From Micromonospora vinacea (GTDB lineage: Bacteria > Actinomycetota > Actinomycetes > Mycobacteriales > Micromonosporaceae): a stretch of 64,000 nt of DNA. A program made the position numbers and the translations under genes. Positions within the stretch are counted from its first letter, which is position 1; every line of letters starts with the position of its first letter. Positions 53,416-61,673 of the stretch are shown here, in pieces. The stretch spans positions 930,001 through 994,000 of the forward strand of contig NZ_JADOTY010000001.1 in assembly GCF_015751785.1 (NCBI RefSeq), in the 5' to 3' direction. The notes beneath the pieces were generated by a model. It made no database searches and was not told where the DNA came from. It saw nothing but the letters and a program-made list of their open reading frames with translations.

Positions 53416-53777
53416 TGGCGAACATCGCGTACGACCGCAAGGAGCAGGTCCAGCAGATCGAGAGTGGCCTCCTCGAAGGCGAGCAGATCATCGCCGTCTA
53501 CGACGCCGTCGGCACCGGTACCGGGTTCATCGGGCTGACCGACCGCCGCGTGATCATTCAGGACCGCTCGTTCGTCGGCAAGCGGTTCGCGATCACCAGC
53601 ATCCCGTACTCGAAGATCACCAGCGTGAGCGTGGTCAGCAACAAGTCGTGGGGTGGTTCGTTCTTCTCCACCGGCGCCATCGCCATCCACGTCGGCACGC
53701 ACACCTACGAGGTGGAGTTCCGTGGTGCGCAGAAGAGCCACCACGTACACAACGTGATCCTGCACCACATCTCCTGA
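53415..53777 (+). CDS. bacterial PH domain protein
   Basis: 120 residues. GLLEGEQIIAVYDAVGTGTGFIGLTDRRVIIQDRSFVGKRFAITSIPYSKITSVSV and IAIHVGTHTYEVEFRGAQ is the YvbH/bPH_1 pattern. Role unknown. A 12-bp hairpin terminator follows. Confidence 0.85.
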   Translation: MANIAYDRKEQVQQIESGLLEGEQIIAVYDAVGTGTGFIGLTDRRVIIQDRSFVGKRFAITSIPYSKITSVSVVSNKSWGGSFFSTGAIAIHVGTHTYEVEFRGAQKSHHVHNVILHHIS

Positions 53778-53790
53778 CCGCACGTCCCGT

Positions 53791-53829
53791 CGTGGGCCCG
53801 GCTGGCGTAATTGCCTTGCCGGGCCCACG
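53791..53829 (+). terminator. hairpin terminator after PH-domain gene
   Basis: CGTGGGCCCGGC (53791-53802) pairs perfectly with 53818-53829 across 15 bases. Confidence 0.7.
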
Positions 53830-53876
53830 GCATCTCTGGTGTCCTCGGTCGACAGCCGCGGAAGGGAGCAGCCACC

Positions 53877-53975
53877 ATGCCCAACACGACGAGGTCCCCC
53901 GAACCCACAGTCATCCGACCCGAGGAATCGAGACTTCGTGAGCACTACCGCTCCCCTGGCGCTGGGCGCCACTGA
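53877..53975 (+). CDS. 32-residue small peptide gene (tentative)
   Basis: ATG preceded by GAAGGGAG at good spacing; frame MPNTTRSPEP...AGRH-stop. It lies 21 bp before a methyltransferase gene that has its own GGAGG. Could be a leader peptide or an N-terminal remnant of a larger gene (the VIRPEESRLREHYR segment recalls starts of some glycosidases). Not certain to be translated. Confidence 0.35.
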   Translation: MPNTTRSPEPTVIRPEESRLREHYRSPGAGRH

Positions 53976-53996
53976 TCCCAACCCCGGAGGCCGCTG

Positions 53997-54731
53997 ATGT
54001 CGGTCTTCGACGATCCCGGCCTCTTCGGCCGGCTCTGGGCCGCCGGATACGACGACGGCGGCACCAACCCCGACCCGGCCCCCGCCGTGGACTTCCTGGC
54101 CGACCTGGCCGACGGCGGCCCGGTTCTCGAACTGGCGATCGGCACCGGCCGGGTCGCGTTACCGCTGGCCGAACGCGGCCTCGCCGTTCACGGCGTCGAG
54201 GCGTCCGAGGAAATGCTCGCGCAACTGCGGGCGAAACCCGGCGGCGACCAGATCCCGGTGGTCGTCGCCGACATGGCGGACGTACCGGTGGCTGGTGAGT
54301 TCCGGCTCGCGTACCTGGTCTTCAACACCCTGTTCAACCTGGTGGACGCCGAGCGGCAGGCGGATTGCTTCCGCAACGTCGCCCGGGTGCTGTCGCCGGG
54401 CGGCGCGTTCGTCATCGAGACGTTCGTGCCCGACCCGCGCAGCTTCGACTCGGACGAGCAGGTGCAGGTGCGTGCCGTGACCGAGGACTCCGCGACGATC
54501 CGACTGCACCGGTACGACCGGCCGGCGCAGCGGTTCATCCGGCAGACCATCACGTTCGACGTGGACGGTGTGCACCTGAAGCCGTTCGCGATGCGGTACG
54601 CCTGGCCGCACCAGATCGACGAGATGGCGCAGCAGGCGGGGCTCCGGCTCACCGAGCGGTACGCCGACTGGCACCGGCGCCCGTTCCAGGCCGACAGCCC
54701 GTCGCACATCTCCGTCTACCGGGCGGAGTAG
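53997..54731 (+). CDS. class I SAM-dependent methyltransferase
   Basis: 244 residues. VLELAIGTGRVALPLAERGLAVHGVEASEEML (motif I), FRLAYLVFNTLFNLVDAERQ, and ARVLSPGGAFVIETFVPDP. ATG follows CGGAGG. Substrate not apparent. Confidence 0.85.
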   Translation: MSVFDDPGLFGRLWAAGYDDGGTNPDPAPAVDFLADLADGGPVLELAIGTGRVALPLAERGLAVHGVEASEEMLAQLRAKPGGDQIPVVVADMADVPVAGEFRLAYLVFNTLFNLVDAERQADCFRNVARVLSPGGAFVIETFVPDPRSFDSDEQVQVRAVTEDSATIRLHRYDRPAQRFIRQTITFDVDGVHLKPFAMRYAWPHQIDEMAQQAGLRLTERYADWHRRPFQADSPSHISVYRAE

Positions 54732-54739
54732 CGGTTTGG

Positions 54740-54800
54740 TCGACTCGGGTTCCGGAGAAGTCGGTATGTCATCGTCCCGACGTCAAGGAACCCGAGTCGA
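54740..54800. repeat. hairpin element of cassette 1 (14-bp perfect arms)
   Basis: TCGACTCGGGTTCC (54740-54753) pairs perfectly with 54787-54800. Same organisation as 17187-17261. It is followed by a GGAAGTG leader and a small membrane protein, an arrangement repeated at 55074. Confidence 0.75.
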
Positions 54801-54830
54801 TCTCCCGCCGTCCGGAAGTGAGATGCCGCC

Positions 54831-55031
54831 ATGAGCAGACGAGCCGTCCAGGTAGTCCTGGCCCTGTCGGTCGTGCTGATGGTCACCGGCATCATCCTCA
54901 GGGTGGCCGGGGACGGCGATGCCGACACGGCCGGCAAGGTGGCGGTGGCGCTCGCCTCGGTGGGTTCGATAGTGGCGAGCATCGGCTCGTCCTTCGGCGC
55001 TGCCCGCCGAAACGGCGGCCCGGAACGGTGA
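54831..55031 (+). CDS. small two-helix membrane protein, cassette 1
   Basis: 66 residues, two membrane segments (about 6-26 and 37-57) joined by a GDGDADTAGK turn, basic C-terminus. The leader GTCCGGAAGTGAGATGCC resembles that of the gene at 55182. The pair are diverged paralogs: both have [ST][RK]R-V N-termini, a VTGIIL/VAGWIL first helix, a Gly/Lys turn and a VASIG/VAAFG end of helix 2. Confidence 0.6.
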   Translation: MSRRAVQVVLALSVVLMVTGIILRVAGDGDADTAGKVAVALASVGSIVASIGSSFGAARRNGGPER

Positions 55032-55073
55032 TCCGGCCAGCTCGCTGTCCGATCAGACGGACACGGGAGGCTT

Positions 55074-55155
55074 GATCGACTCCGCGCCCCGGGGGGATGG
55101 GCGTGGATGTGTCACCGTGGGCATGACGACCTGTCACCGAGGGGCCGGGTCGATC
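55074..55155. repeat. hairpin element of cassette 2
   Basis: GATCGAC (55074-55080) and GTCGATC (55149-55155) edge arms that continue with CCGCGCCCC against GGGGCCGGG. Diverged from cassette 1 but still self-complementary. Confidence 0.55.
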
Positions 55156-55181
55156 TCCGTCAGCGGAAGTGGGTGCCCGTG

Positions 55182-55454
55182 ATGACCAAACGCGTCGAAC
55201 GGGCTCTCCTGGCGCTGGCGCTCGGTCTGCTCGTTGCCGGCTGGATCCTTCAGGGGAACGAGCACGGCAGCGCCCATACGATCGGCCGGGTGCTGGTCCC
55301 CCTCGGCTGGATCTGTGCGATTGTCGCCGCTTTCGGCCGGGACCGTCGCGCCAAGCGCGAGAACAACCGACTACGCGCGGTGCTGCTCGGCGGCCAGACC
55401 GCAGACGAGCGCCCGGACTGTCCTCCCAGTGAAGACGACCACCCGAACCGGTGA
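55182..55454 (+). CDS. small two-helix membrane protein, cassette 2
   Basis: 90 residues from ATG, paralog of the protein at 54831 with a longer, charged C-terminal tail (RDRRAKRENNRLRAVLLGG...). The leader CAGCGGAAGTGGGTGCC matches that of cassette 1. Function unknown. Confidence 0.6.
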   Translation: MTKRVERALLALALGLLVAGWILQGNEHGSAHTIGRVLVPLGWICAIVAAFGRDRRAKRENNRLRAVLLGGQTADERPDCPPSEDDHPNR

Positions 55455-55536
55455 TTCGAGCCTTTCACCCCTTGGCTGATTCTGCTGGTAGCAGTAGGTG
55501 TTGATTCGCAGGTTCCTCGCCGGGTGAGCTGACAGC

Positions 55537-56814
55537 ATGCCGGACGCTCCCCGATTCCCGCGCTCCTCGCCGTACTGGCCGGTGGTCAGTCACCCTCAGC
55601 TCCGGCGCGTCCTGCCCGGGCTGGCCGTCTCCGCGCTGGGCGACGGCATGGCGGTGGTCGCGGTGACCTGGTTCGCCATCCAACTCGCCCCGCACGACCA
55701 GCGGGGCATCTGGATCGCGTTGGCCATGGCGGCGTACACGCTGCCCAGCGCGGCCGGGACTGTCGTCTTCGGCCGGCTGCTAGGTGGGCGTAGTGGCGCC
55801 CAACTCGCCGGGTGGGACGCCATCCTGCGGGCCAGCGCGCTCGCGGCGATCCCCCTCGCGTATCTCACCGGTGTGCTCACCATCTGGCTGTACGTCTTCC
55901 TGCTCGCCGCCTCGGCGTTACTGCACTCGTGGGGTTCCGCCGGGCGTTTCACACTGATCGCCGAGCTGCTGCCGCAGCGACATCATCTGCCGGCCAACGC
56001 CGTGCTCGCCAGCATCGCCGGGTTCGCCACCATCGTCGGTCCACCACTGGCGGGCCTCCTGATCGCCTGGGTTGGGCCGGTATGGGTCATCGCCATCGAC
56101 GCCGCCACCTTCGCCGCGCTGGCCCTCACGTACCGTCTCGCCCTTCCTACCCGCGAGAGCGACCACCGGCATGAGGGTGGCGCCTCGCGGACCGCAGGCT
56201 TCGCCGTCATCCGCCGCAACCCCGCGCTGCTGGGCCTGCTGGTGCTGAGCCTCTGGTTCTTCTTCCTCTTCGGGCCGGTGTACGTAGCCATGCCGATCCA
56301 CATCACCGACGACCTGCACGCCTCCGCGACGCTGCTCGGCGCCTACTACACCGCGTTCGGCGTCGGCGGTCTGGTCGGCGGTGTGGTCGCCGGTCATCTA
56401 CGTCGCTGGCCCCTGCGCGCCACCACCATCAGCATCGTCGTCGGGTTCGGCGTCGCCATGCTGCCGCTCGGCCTGGGAGCACCTGTCAGCCTGTCGCTGC
56501 CCGCCTTCGCCCTCGCAGGCCTGATCTGGGCACCGTACATGTCCACGTCGATGGCGCTGTTCCAGCGCAGCACGTCCATCGCGCAGCTACCGGCGGTGCT
56601 CGCCGCGAACGGCGCCATCCTCGTGCTGGCGGTGCCGCTGGGCACCATGCTCGGCGGGCCACTGGTGGGTGCCATCGGTGCACGCCCGACGCTGCTGCTG
56701 TGCGCCATGGCGATCGTGGCCCTCGGCCTGATCGCCGGGGCAATCGCGATCTCCAGGCGGAGCTCGCGATTGCCCGGCGATGCAGCCGTCACCGAGGTCA
56801 GTGCCAGTCGCTGA
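55537..56814 (+). CDS. MFS transporter
   Basis: 425 residues, about 12 membrane segments. HPQLRRVLPGLAVSALGDGMAVVAVTWFAIQLAP is the first helix; a GRLLGGRSGAQLAGWDAILR A-like loop follows. Related to MFS_3-type actinobacterial exporters. The end overlaps the convergent SRPBCC gene by 17 bases. Substrate unknown. Confidence 0.85.
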   Translation: MPDAPRFPRSSPYWPVVSHPQLRRVLPGLAVSALGDGMAVVAVTWFAIQLAPHDQRGIWIALAMAAYTLPSAAGTVVFGRLLGGRSGAQLAGWDAILRASALAAIPLAYLTGVLTIWLYVFLLAASALLHSWGSAGRFTLIAELLPQRHHLPANAVLASIAGFATIVGPPLAGLLIAWVGPVWVIAIDAATFAALALTYRLALPTRESDHRHEGGASRTAGFAVIRRNPALLGLLVLSLWFFFLFGPVYVAMPIHITDDLHASATLLGAYYTAFGVGGLVGGVVAGHLRRWPLRATTISIVVGFGVAMLPLGLGAPVSLSLPAFALAGLIWAPYMSTSMALFQRSTSIAQLPAVLAANGAILVLAVPLGTMLGGPLVGAIGARPTLLLCAMAIVALGLIAGAIAISRRSSRLPGDAAVTEVSASR

Positions 56815-57241
56815 TCCGGACGTCGTCCGGGGCCGGTCGGCCGTGGCCGGTCTCCACCTGCTCCTTGAGGCTCATCAGGAACAGCGCCCACTTGGTGCTG
56901 CAGTGGTGCATGAACTCGACCGGCTCGCGCCAGCCCTGGTGCGCGAACTGGACGATCGTGTACTCGTCGCGCTGGTCGAGACGCCAGTCGACCTCGGTGC
57001 CGACCCACTCCTCGGGGCCGTCGACGACGCGCCACCGCACCCGCCCGGCGGGGTTCAGCTCCAGGACCTCCATGTCGAAGCCGCCGGCATCGCCGAACCG
57101 GAAGGCCAGCTGTCCACCGACTTCGCTCTTGCCCACCGTGTCGGTGGTCCACCAGGCGGCGAGGCCCTCCGGCGTTGCCACCGCTCGGTAGACGTCGTCG
57201 AGCGGAGCGACGACGCCGACCCGGTGCAGGATGTCGACCAT
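56798..57241 (-). CDS. SRPBCC (AHSA1-like) protein
   Basis: 147 residues. VDILHRVGVVAPLDDVYRAVATPEGLAAWWT and FDMEVLELNPAGRVRWRVVDGPEEWVGTEVDWRL are AHSA1 signatures. Last gene of SRPBCC-ArsR-SRPBCC, two bases after the ArsR stop. Confidence 0.82.
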   Translation of the reverse strand: MVDILHRVGVVAPLDDVYRAVATPEGLAAWWTTDTVGKSEVGGQLAFRFGDAGGFDMEVLELNPAGRVRWRVVDGPEEWVGTEVDWRLDQRDEYTIVQFAHQGWREPVEFMHHCSTKWALFLMSLKEQVETGHGRPAPDDVRISDWH

Positions 57242-57243
57242 TC

Positions 57244-57594
57244 TCAGTCTCCTTCGTCGTTGGTGCGGGTGCATTCGATCGCCTCGGCGATCCGCTTGAT
57301 CCGGCGCAGTCGGGCGTCCCAGGTGGAGCCGACCGCCGACAACTGGGCGACAGCGCGCGCGAGTTGCGCCTCGTCCACCTGGTAGTGGCGCTCGCGGCCG
57401 GCCGGCTCGGCGTGGATCAGCCCGACCCGGTCCAGGACCGCCAGGTGCTTCGAGACGGCCTGGCGGGTGACGGGTAGCCGCCTGCTCAGCGAGGTGGCAG
57501 TGCCCGGCCCGTCAGAGAGAAGAAGGTCGATCATCGTACGCCGAATCGGGTCGCCGATCGCCGACCACAACTCGTCGTCGACCACAGCGGTCAC
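57244..57594 (-). CDS. ArsR family transcriptional regulator 2
   Basis: 116 residues from GTG, overlapping the upstream SRPBCC stop (GTGA). ELWSAIGDPIRRTMIDLLLSDGPGTATSLSRRLPVTRQAVSKHLAVLDRVGLIHAEPAGRERHYQV. No metal-site cysteines. Likely the repressor for the GCAACC...GGTTGC boxes upstream of the operon. Confidence 0.87.
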   Translation of the reverse strand: MTAVVDDELWSAIGDPIRRTMIDLLLSDGPGTATSLSRRLPVTRQAVSKHLAVLDRVGLIHAEPAGRERHYQVDEAQLARAVAQLSAVGSTWDARLRRIKRIAEAIECTRTNDEGD

Positions 57595-58049
57595 GGGGTC
57601 GCGACCAGCCGGGCAACGTACGCGCCCAGCCGGGGCATGTAGTGGTCCCAGCCGTTCTCATGGTCGCGGTACTGCTCTTCCAGGACCGCAACCTCCCAAC
57701 CCAGTTCGCGGAAGCCAGTCTCGGTCATCCGGATCAGCGTTCCCGCGCCGCTGGGCACCAGGTCGAAGGTGACGAACAGCGCCTGCCCGCTCCGGTCCGG
57801 CTCGGTGAAACACCACCGGAAGGAAAACCGCTTCGGCGGGTCGACTTCGACGACGGCGAGCGCGACGGTCTTCGTCTCGCCGGTGTCGGCGTCGCGCCAC
57901 ACCAGCTCGCCGGGCGCGCCGGCGACCGACTCGAACCGCGCGTCGTCGGGCCACCACTCCCGCATGTGCTCGGGTTGGCTGACCACCTCGAAGACGACCT
58001 CGGGGGACGCGTTGACGTGGATGTCGCGTTCGATCGTTCCCTGTTCCAT
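57591..58049 (-). CDS. SRPBCC (AHSA1-like) protein
   Basis: 152 residues. IERDIHVNASPEVVFEVVSQPEHMREWWPDDARFES and FSFRWCFTEPDRSGQALFVTFDLVPSGAGTLIRMTETGF. First gene of the operon; ATG lies 14 bases from the nearest operator box. Confidence 0.83.
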   Translation of the reverse strand: MEQGTIERDIHVNASPEVVFEVVSQPEHMREWWPDDARFESVAGAPGELVWRDADTGETKTVALAVVEVDPPKRFSFRWCFTEPDRSGQALFVTFDLVPSGAGTLIRMTETGFRELGWEVAVLEEQYRDHENGWDHYMPRLGAYVARLVATP

Positions 58050-58063
58050 GCGCACAACCTTTC

Positions 58064-58123
58064 GCAACCTTTGGTTGCACTCAACCTACGACAGCCGCCA
58101 CCCATCGCGCAACCTTTCGTTGC
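58064..58123. promoter_or_regulatory. two ArsR-like operator boxes
   Basis: GCAACCTTTGGTTGC (58064-58078) and GCAACCTTTCGTTGC (58109-58123), 45 bp apart, lie between the SRPBCC-ArsR operon and the divergent VOC gene. Both are dyads with a TTT centre. Confidence 0.6.
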
Positions 58124-58163
58124 ATGTCGCGGTTCCGTCGTACCCCTGGTGCACGATCGGCCC

Positions 58164-58538
58164 ATGTCTGAGCCATCGCCGCACCGACACCACGCCATCG
58201 ACTACATCGAGCTCACGGTGACCGACATCGCCGTGGCCAAGCGCTTCTACGCCGACGCGTTCGGTTGGCAGTTCACCGACTACGGGCCGGAGTACGCCGG
58301 CATCCGCAGCCCACACGGCGACCCCGCGCCCGAGGTGGGCGGTCTCCGTCTGGACGGGGAAGTTCGGGCGGGCGGCCCACTCGTGCTGCTCTACTCCACC
58401 GACCTGGACCGGTCCGTGCAGGCCGTCAAGGAGGCCGGCGGCCAGGTGGTGAACGGGCCGTACGAGTTTCCCGGTGGACGGCGGTTCCACTTCACCGACC
58501 CCAGTGGCAACGAGCTGGGCGCCTGGGCCGAGCAGTAG
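58164..58538 (+). CDS. VOC family protein
   Basis: 124 residues. HAIDYIELTVTDIAVAKRFYADAFGWQFTDYGPEYAGIRSP and HFTDPSGNELGAWAE are the modules. Divergent from the SRPBCC-ArsR operon with shared operator boxes, so coregulated. Confidence 0.83.
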   Translation: MSEPSPHRHHAIDYIELTVTDIAVAKRFYADAFGWQFTDYGPEYAGIRSPHGDPAPEVGGLRLDGEVRAGGPLVLLYSTDLDRSVQAVKEAGGQVVNGPYEFPGGRRFHFTDPSGNELGAWAEQ

Positions 58539-58597
58539 GACTCCAAGGTCGCCCGGGCGGGGCTGAGCGTCCTCGCCAGTTCCGGCAGAGTGTCGCC

Positions 58598-59404
58598 ATG
58601 GCCGGAGCAGGACTGGACGTCGAGGGATGGATTGCGCGCGAGGGTGCACTGAGCCGGGTCCCGGCCGCGTTCACCGGTGTTGTGGACGCGGCCCGGGCTC
58701 GGATAGCCGAGTCGTTCGACTGTGGTCGGCTGCACAGCGCCTACATCTACGGCAGCATCCCGCGTGGCACCGCAATCCTCGGCGTCTCCGATCTCGACCT
58801 GCTCCTCGCCCTGCGCACCGAACCAACCGAGGCCGACCGGGCGGCCGCCACCAGGATCGAGCAGGACCTCGATGAGTCGTTTCCGCAGATCGACGGCGTG
58901 GGCACCCTGCTGTTCAGTGCACGTACGCTGCTCAGCGAGCTTGAGCGGCACGACCTCGGCTTCTTCGTCGCCTGCCTGTGCACTCCCCTGCTGGGCGACG
59001 ACCTCGCCGACCAACTCCCCCGCTACCGGCCCACTCCCCTGCTCGCCCGCGAGACGAACGGCGACCTGTCCCTTGCGCTTGCGGGATGGCGCCGCCAGGC
59101 AGCCGAAGCTAATACCGACCAGCAACGGAAGGCCCTCAGCCGGCTCGTCGCTCGTCGCATCGTCAGGACCGGCTTCACACTGGTCATGCCTCGGTGGGGA
59201 GGCTGGACAAGCGACCTCACTCAGTCCGCTGAGGCGTTCGGGCTCCACTATCCGGAACGTGCCCGGCAGATGCGGAGAGCCGCCGTCATCGGCCGCACGC
59301 CCTCGCCGGACCCGGGTGTGCTCGACGAACTCATCGACGACCTCGGGCCCTGGCTCGCCGCAGAGTACGTGACCGTCCACGGCGAGAAGGCCATCCGTCC
59401 CTGA
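58598..59404 (+). CDS. nucleotidyltransferase domain protein
   Basis: 268 residues. YGSIPRGTAILGVSDLDLLLAL gives the GS-x-DxD catalytic motif of the polymerase-beta-like superfamily, as in aminoglycoside nucleotidyltransferases. The C-terminal part is helical. Substrate unknown; resistance function cannot be claimed. Confidence 0.78.
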   Translation: MAGAGLDVEGWIAREGALSRVPAAFTGVVDAARARIAESFDCGRLHSAYIYGSIPRGTAILGVSDLDLLLALRTEPTEADRAAATRIEQDLDESFPQIDGVGTLLFSARTLLSELERHDLGFFVACLCTPLLGDDLADQLPRYRPTPLLARETNGDLSLALAGWRRQAAEANTDQQRKALSRLVARRIVRTGFTLVMPRWGGWTSDLTQSAEAFGLHYPERARQMRRAAVIGRTPSPDPGVLDELIDDLGPWLAAEYVTVHGEKAIRP

Positions 59405-59444
59405 ACTGTCCCGCCCCGATGTCGGGTCGCCGGGTCGCCGGCCG

Positions 59445-60215
59445 TCAGTGCCGCCGGGCGCGCAGCACGCCGGTCAGCATGGGCAGCGTGAACTCGCCGT
59501 GGGCGGTTTCGGGTCGGCTCCCGAGGAAGCAGCGGATCCGGCCGAGCGTGGCCGCTCGCTCCTCGTCCGGCATGACCAGCATCCCGGCCCGCGTGGCGAG
59601 CGTCGCGACGAGCGAGTCGGCGGTACGACGCTGACCGTGCGGGAACTCGACCTGCTCCGCCGACCCGAACCGGGCGATCAGGCCGGTGCTCGGAACGAGC
59701 ATCCCCGCCGTCGCCGCGCGCCAACTGCCCAACGTGTCACGTGGGCCGATGGCCGCACTCCCGCTGACCCGTTCGAGCCCGGCGACCCAGTCGATCCGGT
59801 CGTCCATGATGTTCCACAGACCGGCCAGGACGCCGCCGGGGGCGAGGACCCTGGCGATTTCCGCCCCGGCGACGGCCATGTCGAACCAGTGCAGGGCGTT
59901 GCCAGCCAGCACGGCGTCGACGGAAGCGTCCGGCAGCGGGATCGACTCCGCGCTACCCGGCAGGGCACGGACCCCAGGCAGCGCACGGCGTAGCTCGGTG
60001 AGCATCGCCGGGTCAGGCTCGACCGCCACGACGTCCGCGCCCACCGCCACCAGCGTCGCGGACAGCTTGCCGGTGCCGGCGCCCAGGTCGAGCACGCGCA
60101 GGCCGGGCGCGGGCTCCAGCGCCCACCGCACCGCGGCCTGCGCATAGTCCGGGCGGTGCTCGGCGTACGCGGTCGCCGCCGCGCCAAACGACGATCGGAG
60201 CAGCTGGTCTGCCAT
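59445..60215 (-). CDS. class I SAM-dependent methyltransferase
   Basis: 256 residues. MADQLLRSSFGAAATAYAEHRPDYAQAAVRW is the N-terminal helix; VLDLGAGTGKLSATLVAVGADVVAVEPDPAML is motif I-II; IARVLAPGGVLAGLWN is motif III. ATG has GGGAGG upstream. Substrate unknown. Confidence 0.84.
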   Translation of the reverse strand: MADQLLRSSFGAAATAYAEHRPDYAQAAVRWALEPAPGLRVLDLGAGTGKLSATLVAVGADVVAVEPDPAMLTELRRALPGVRALPGSAESIPLPDASVDAVLAGNALHWFDMAVAGAEIARVLAPGGVLAGLWNIMDDRIDWVAGLERVSGSAAIGPRDTLGSWRAATAGMLVPSTGLIARFGSAEQVEFPHGQRRTADSLVATLATRAGMLVMPDEERAATLGRIRCFLGSRPETAHGEFTLPMLTGVLRARRH

Positions 60216-60485
60216 GCGGTCAACCTCCCGAGCCCGGCGGCCCCGCCGCCCCGGGCTACATCCAGCCCCAGCAGCATCGACGATGGCCGTGATCCCGAGC
60301 ATGGCAGACAAGCGGAGCCTGGGCCACCGCCCAAAAAGCGAGACTCACTGGCTCCATTTACCTGAATCTACCAACCAAAGCCCTGATCAAGCCACGTTTA
60401 TCTATCCGTTACCAGGGCTGGACTTCGCAGAGATGACCTTAGCTATACGGTCCAACTCAGAGCCCTTACAGATATGGAGAACTCT

Positions 60486-60884
60486 ATGAGGAAAGCAACG
60501 TCGAGGAGACTCGCAGCGGCGGGTGGCGCACTCACGCTCGCGTTTGCCGGCATTCTTCCGATCGCGGCACCGGCAGCAGCGGTCGAGCCCGGCCCGAGCG
60601 CGTCGGTGAGCGAGTTGGGCGAGGTGCCGGCGGAGGTCGGAACGTTGGCTTCCTGCTCGAACTGGACGCCGCACATGAGGCGGGTCATCGTCGGCAGCGC
60701 CGCGGTGCACACCAGCTATTCGGGGTCGTCCACCGTGATCGCCCACTGGAAGTCCAAGACGCTGTTCCGTATCGACAAGCGCTGTGTGAACGATGCCGGA
60801 AACCTGTGGTGGCACTCCGACTGCTGCACCGGCGTCAAAGGCTGGATCTGGAACGACTATACGGAGTTCGCCCACTACAACTGA
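60486..60884 (+). CDS. secreted SH3-like small protein
   Basis: 132 residues. Signal peptide with cleavage after APAAA (about residue 33); the mature domain has Cys pairs and Trp-rich strands (NLWWHSDCCTGVKGWIWNDYTEF), like actinomycete SH3b exported proteins. ATG follows GGAGA. The 270 bp upstream are relatively AT-rich and may hold the promoter. Role outside the cell is unknown. Confidence 0.68.
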   Translation: MRKATSRRLAAAGGALTLAFAGILPIAAPAAAVEPGPSASVSELGEVPAEVGTLASCSNWTPHMRRVIVGSAAVHTSYSGSSTVIAHWKSKTLFRIDKRCVNDAGNLWWHSDCCTGVKGWIWNDYTEFAHYN

Positions 60885-60984
60885 CCACCGCACAATGCGA
60901 AAGTCAGCTCCGCACTTCCCGCATTATGCTCAGGCAATAATGAGCATTCACCTGGCGGCCGGCCTCGCGCCTCGTCGGTGAAGT

Positions 60985-61040
60985 GGTCAGGGCGACAAGG
61001 TGTATCGTCCTATCAGACATCCAACCTTGTCACCCTGACC
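60985..61040. terminator. 17-bp hairpin, terminator or attenuator
   Basis: GGTCAGGGCGACAAGGT (60985-61001) matches 61024-61040 at 16 of 17 positions, loop of 22. Lies between the secreted protein gene and the small gene at 61071. Confidence 0.55.
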
Positions 61041-61070
61041 GCTTGCGTGTTGACCCGATAGGTGGCGGCC

Positions 61071-61220
61071 GTGGATTGCATCGAAGTTCGCTGCTGGCTT
61101 GACTGGTGGGCCAACTACGACCTCGATCCGGTCTTCACCCTGCGGTTCGCGGATGGCGACGCCATCGATGTCACAGTGCGCCCCAGCGCCGACCATCGCC
61201 GCTTCACCCTCACCCAGTGA
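61071..61220 (+). CDS. small hypothetical protein (49 aa)
   Basis: GTG start after AGGTGG. Sequence VDCIEVRCWLDWWANYDL... then FTLRFADGDAIDVTV. Its TGA overlaps the GTG of the next gene (GTGA). No recognised family; two-gene operon with the following gene. Confidence 0.5.
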   Translation: MDCIEVRCWLDWWANYDLDPVFTLRFADGDAIDVTVRPSADHRRFTLTQ

Positions 61221-61600
61221 CGGGCCAGTTCGCCGGCCACATGCTCACCTACGTCCGTTGGTACTGGCCGGATGAGGACCGCTGGAACTACGACGAGCTG
61301 GACGCCGACCGGTGTGCATTGCGCCACGTCGAGCTACGCGGCTCGGACGGGGTCGTCATGGCGGCGGCGGCGCTCGCGGAGGTGCTCATCGCCCGTGATT
61401 CGGGGACCCCGGAAGCGGTGACCGAGTACGAGCAGCGGTACGGAACCGTGCCGGAGGCCCCGTTCCCGCTACCCGACTCGGCGTTGGAACCCGCTCTGGA
61501 AAGCCTGCCCTCGCATGAGTTCGAGCGCCTGTGGCGGGACGCTCGTCGGCAGCTGCAACAGCGGACCGCAGCTGACTCGTCGGTCCGGGAGGAACAGTGA
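61217..61600 (+). CDS. hypothetical protein (127 aa)
   Basis: GTG start coupled to the upstream small gene. Acidic C-terminal region (ALEPALESLPSHEFERLWRDARRQLQQ). TYVRWYWPDEDRWNYDELDADRCALRHVEL looks like a small domain of unknown function. Confidence 0.65.
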   Translation: MTGQFAGHMLTYVRWYWPDEDRWNYDELDADRCALRHVELRGSDGVVMAAAALAEVLIARDSGTPEAVTEYEQRYGTVPEAPFPLPDSALEPALESLPSHEFERLWRDARRQLQQRTAADSSVREEQ

Positions 61601-61673
61601 CAGCTGCTGCGGTTCGACGACCACAGGTGAGGATGGGCCCAGCTGACCGCCGAGACTCACTGGCAGGCGCCTG

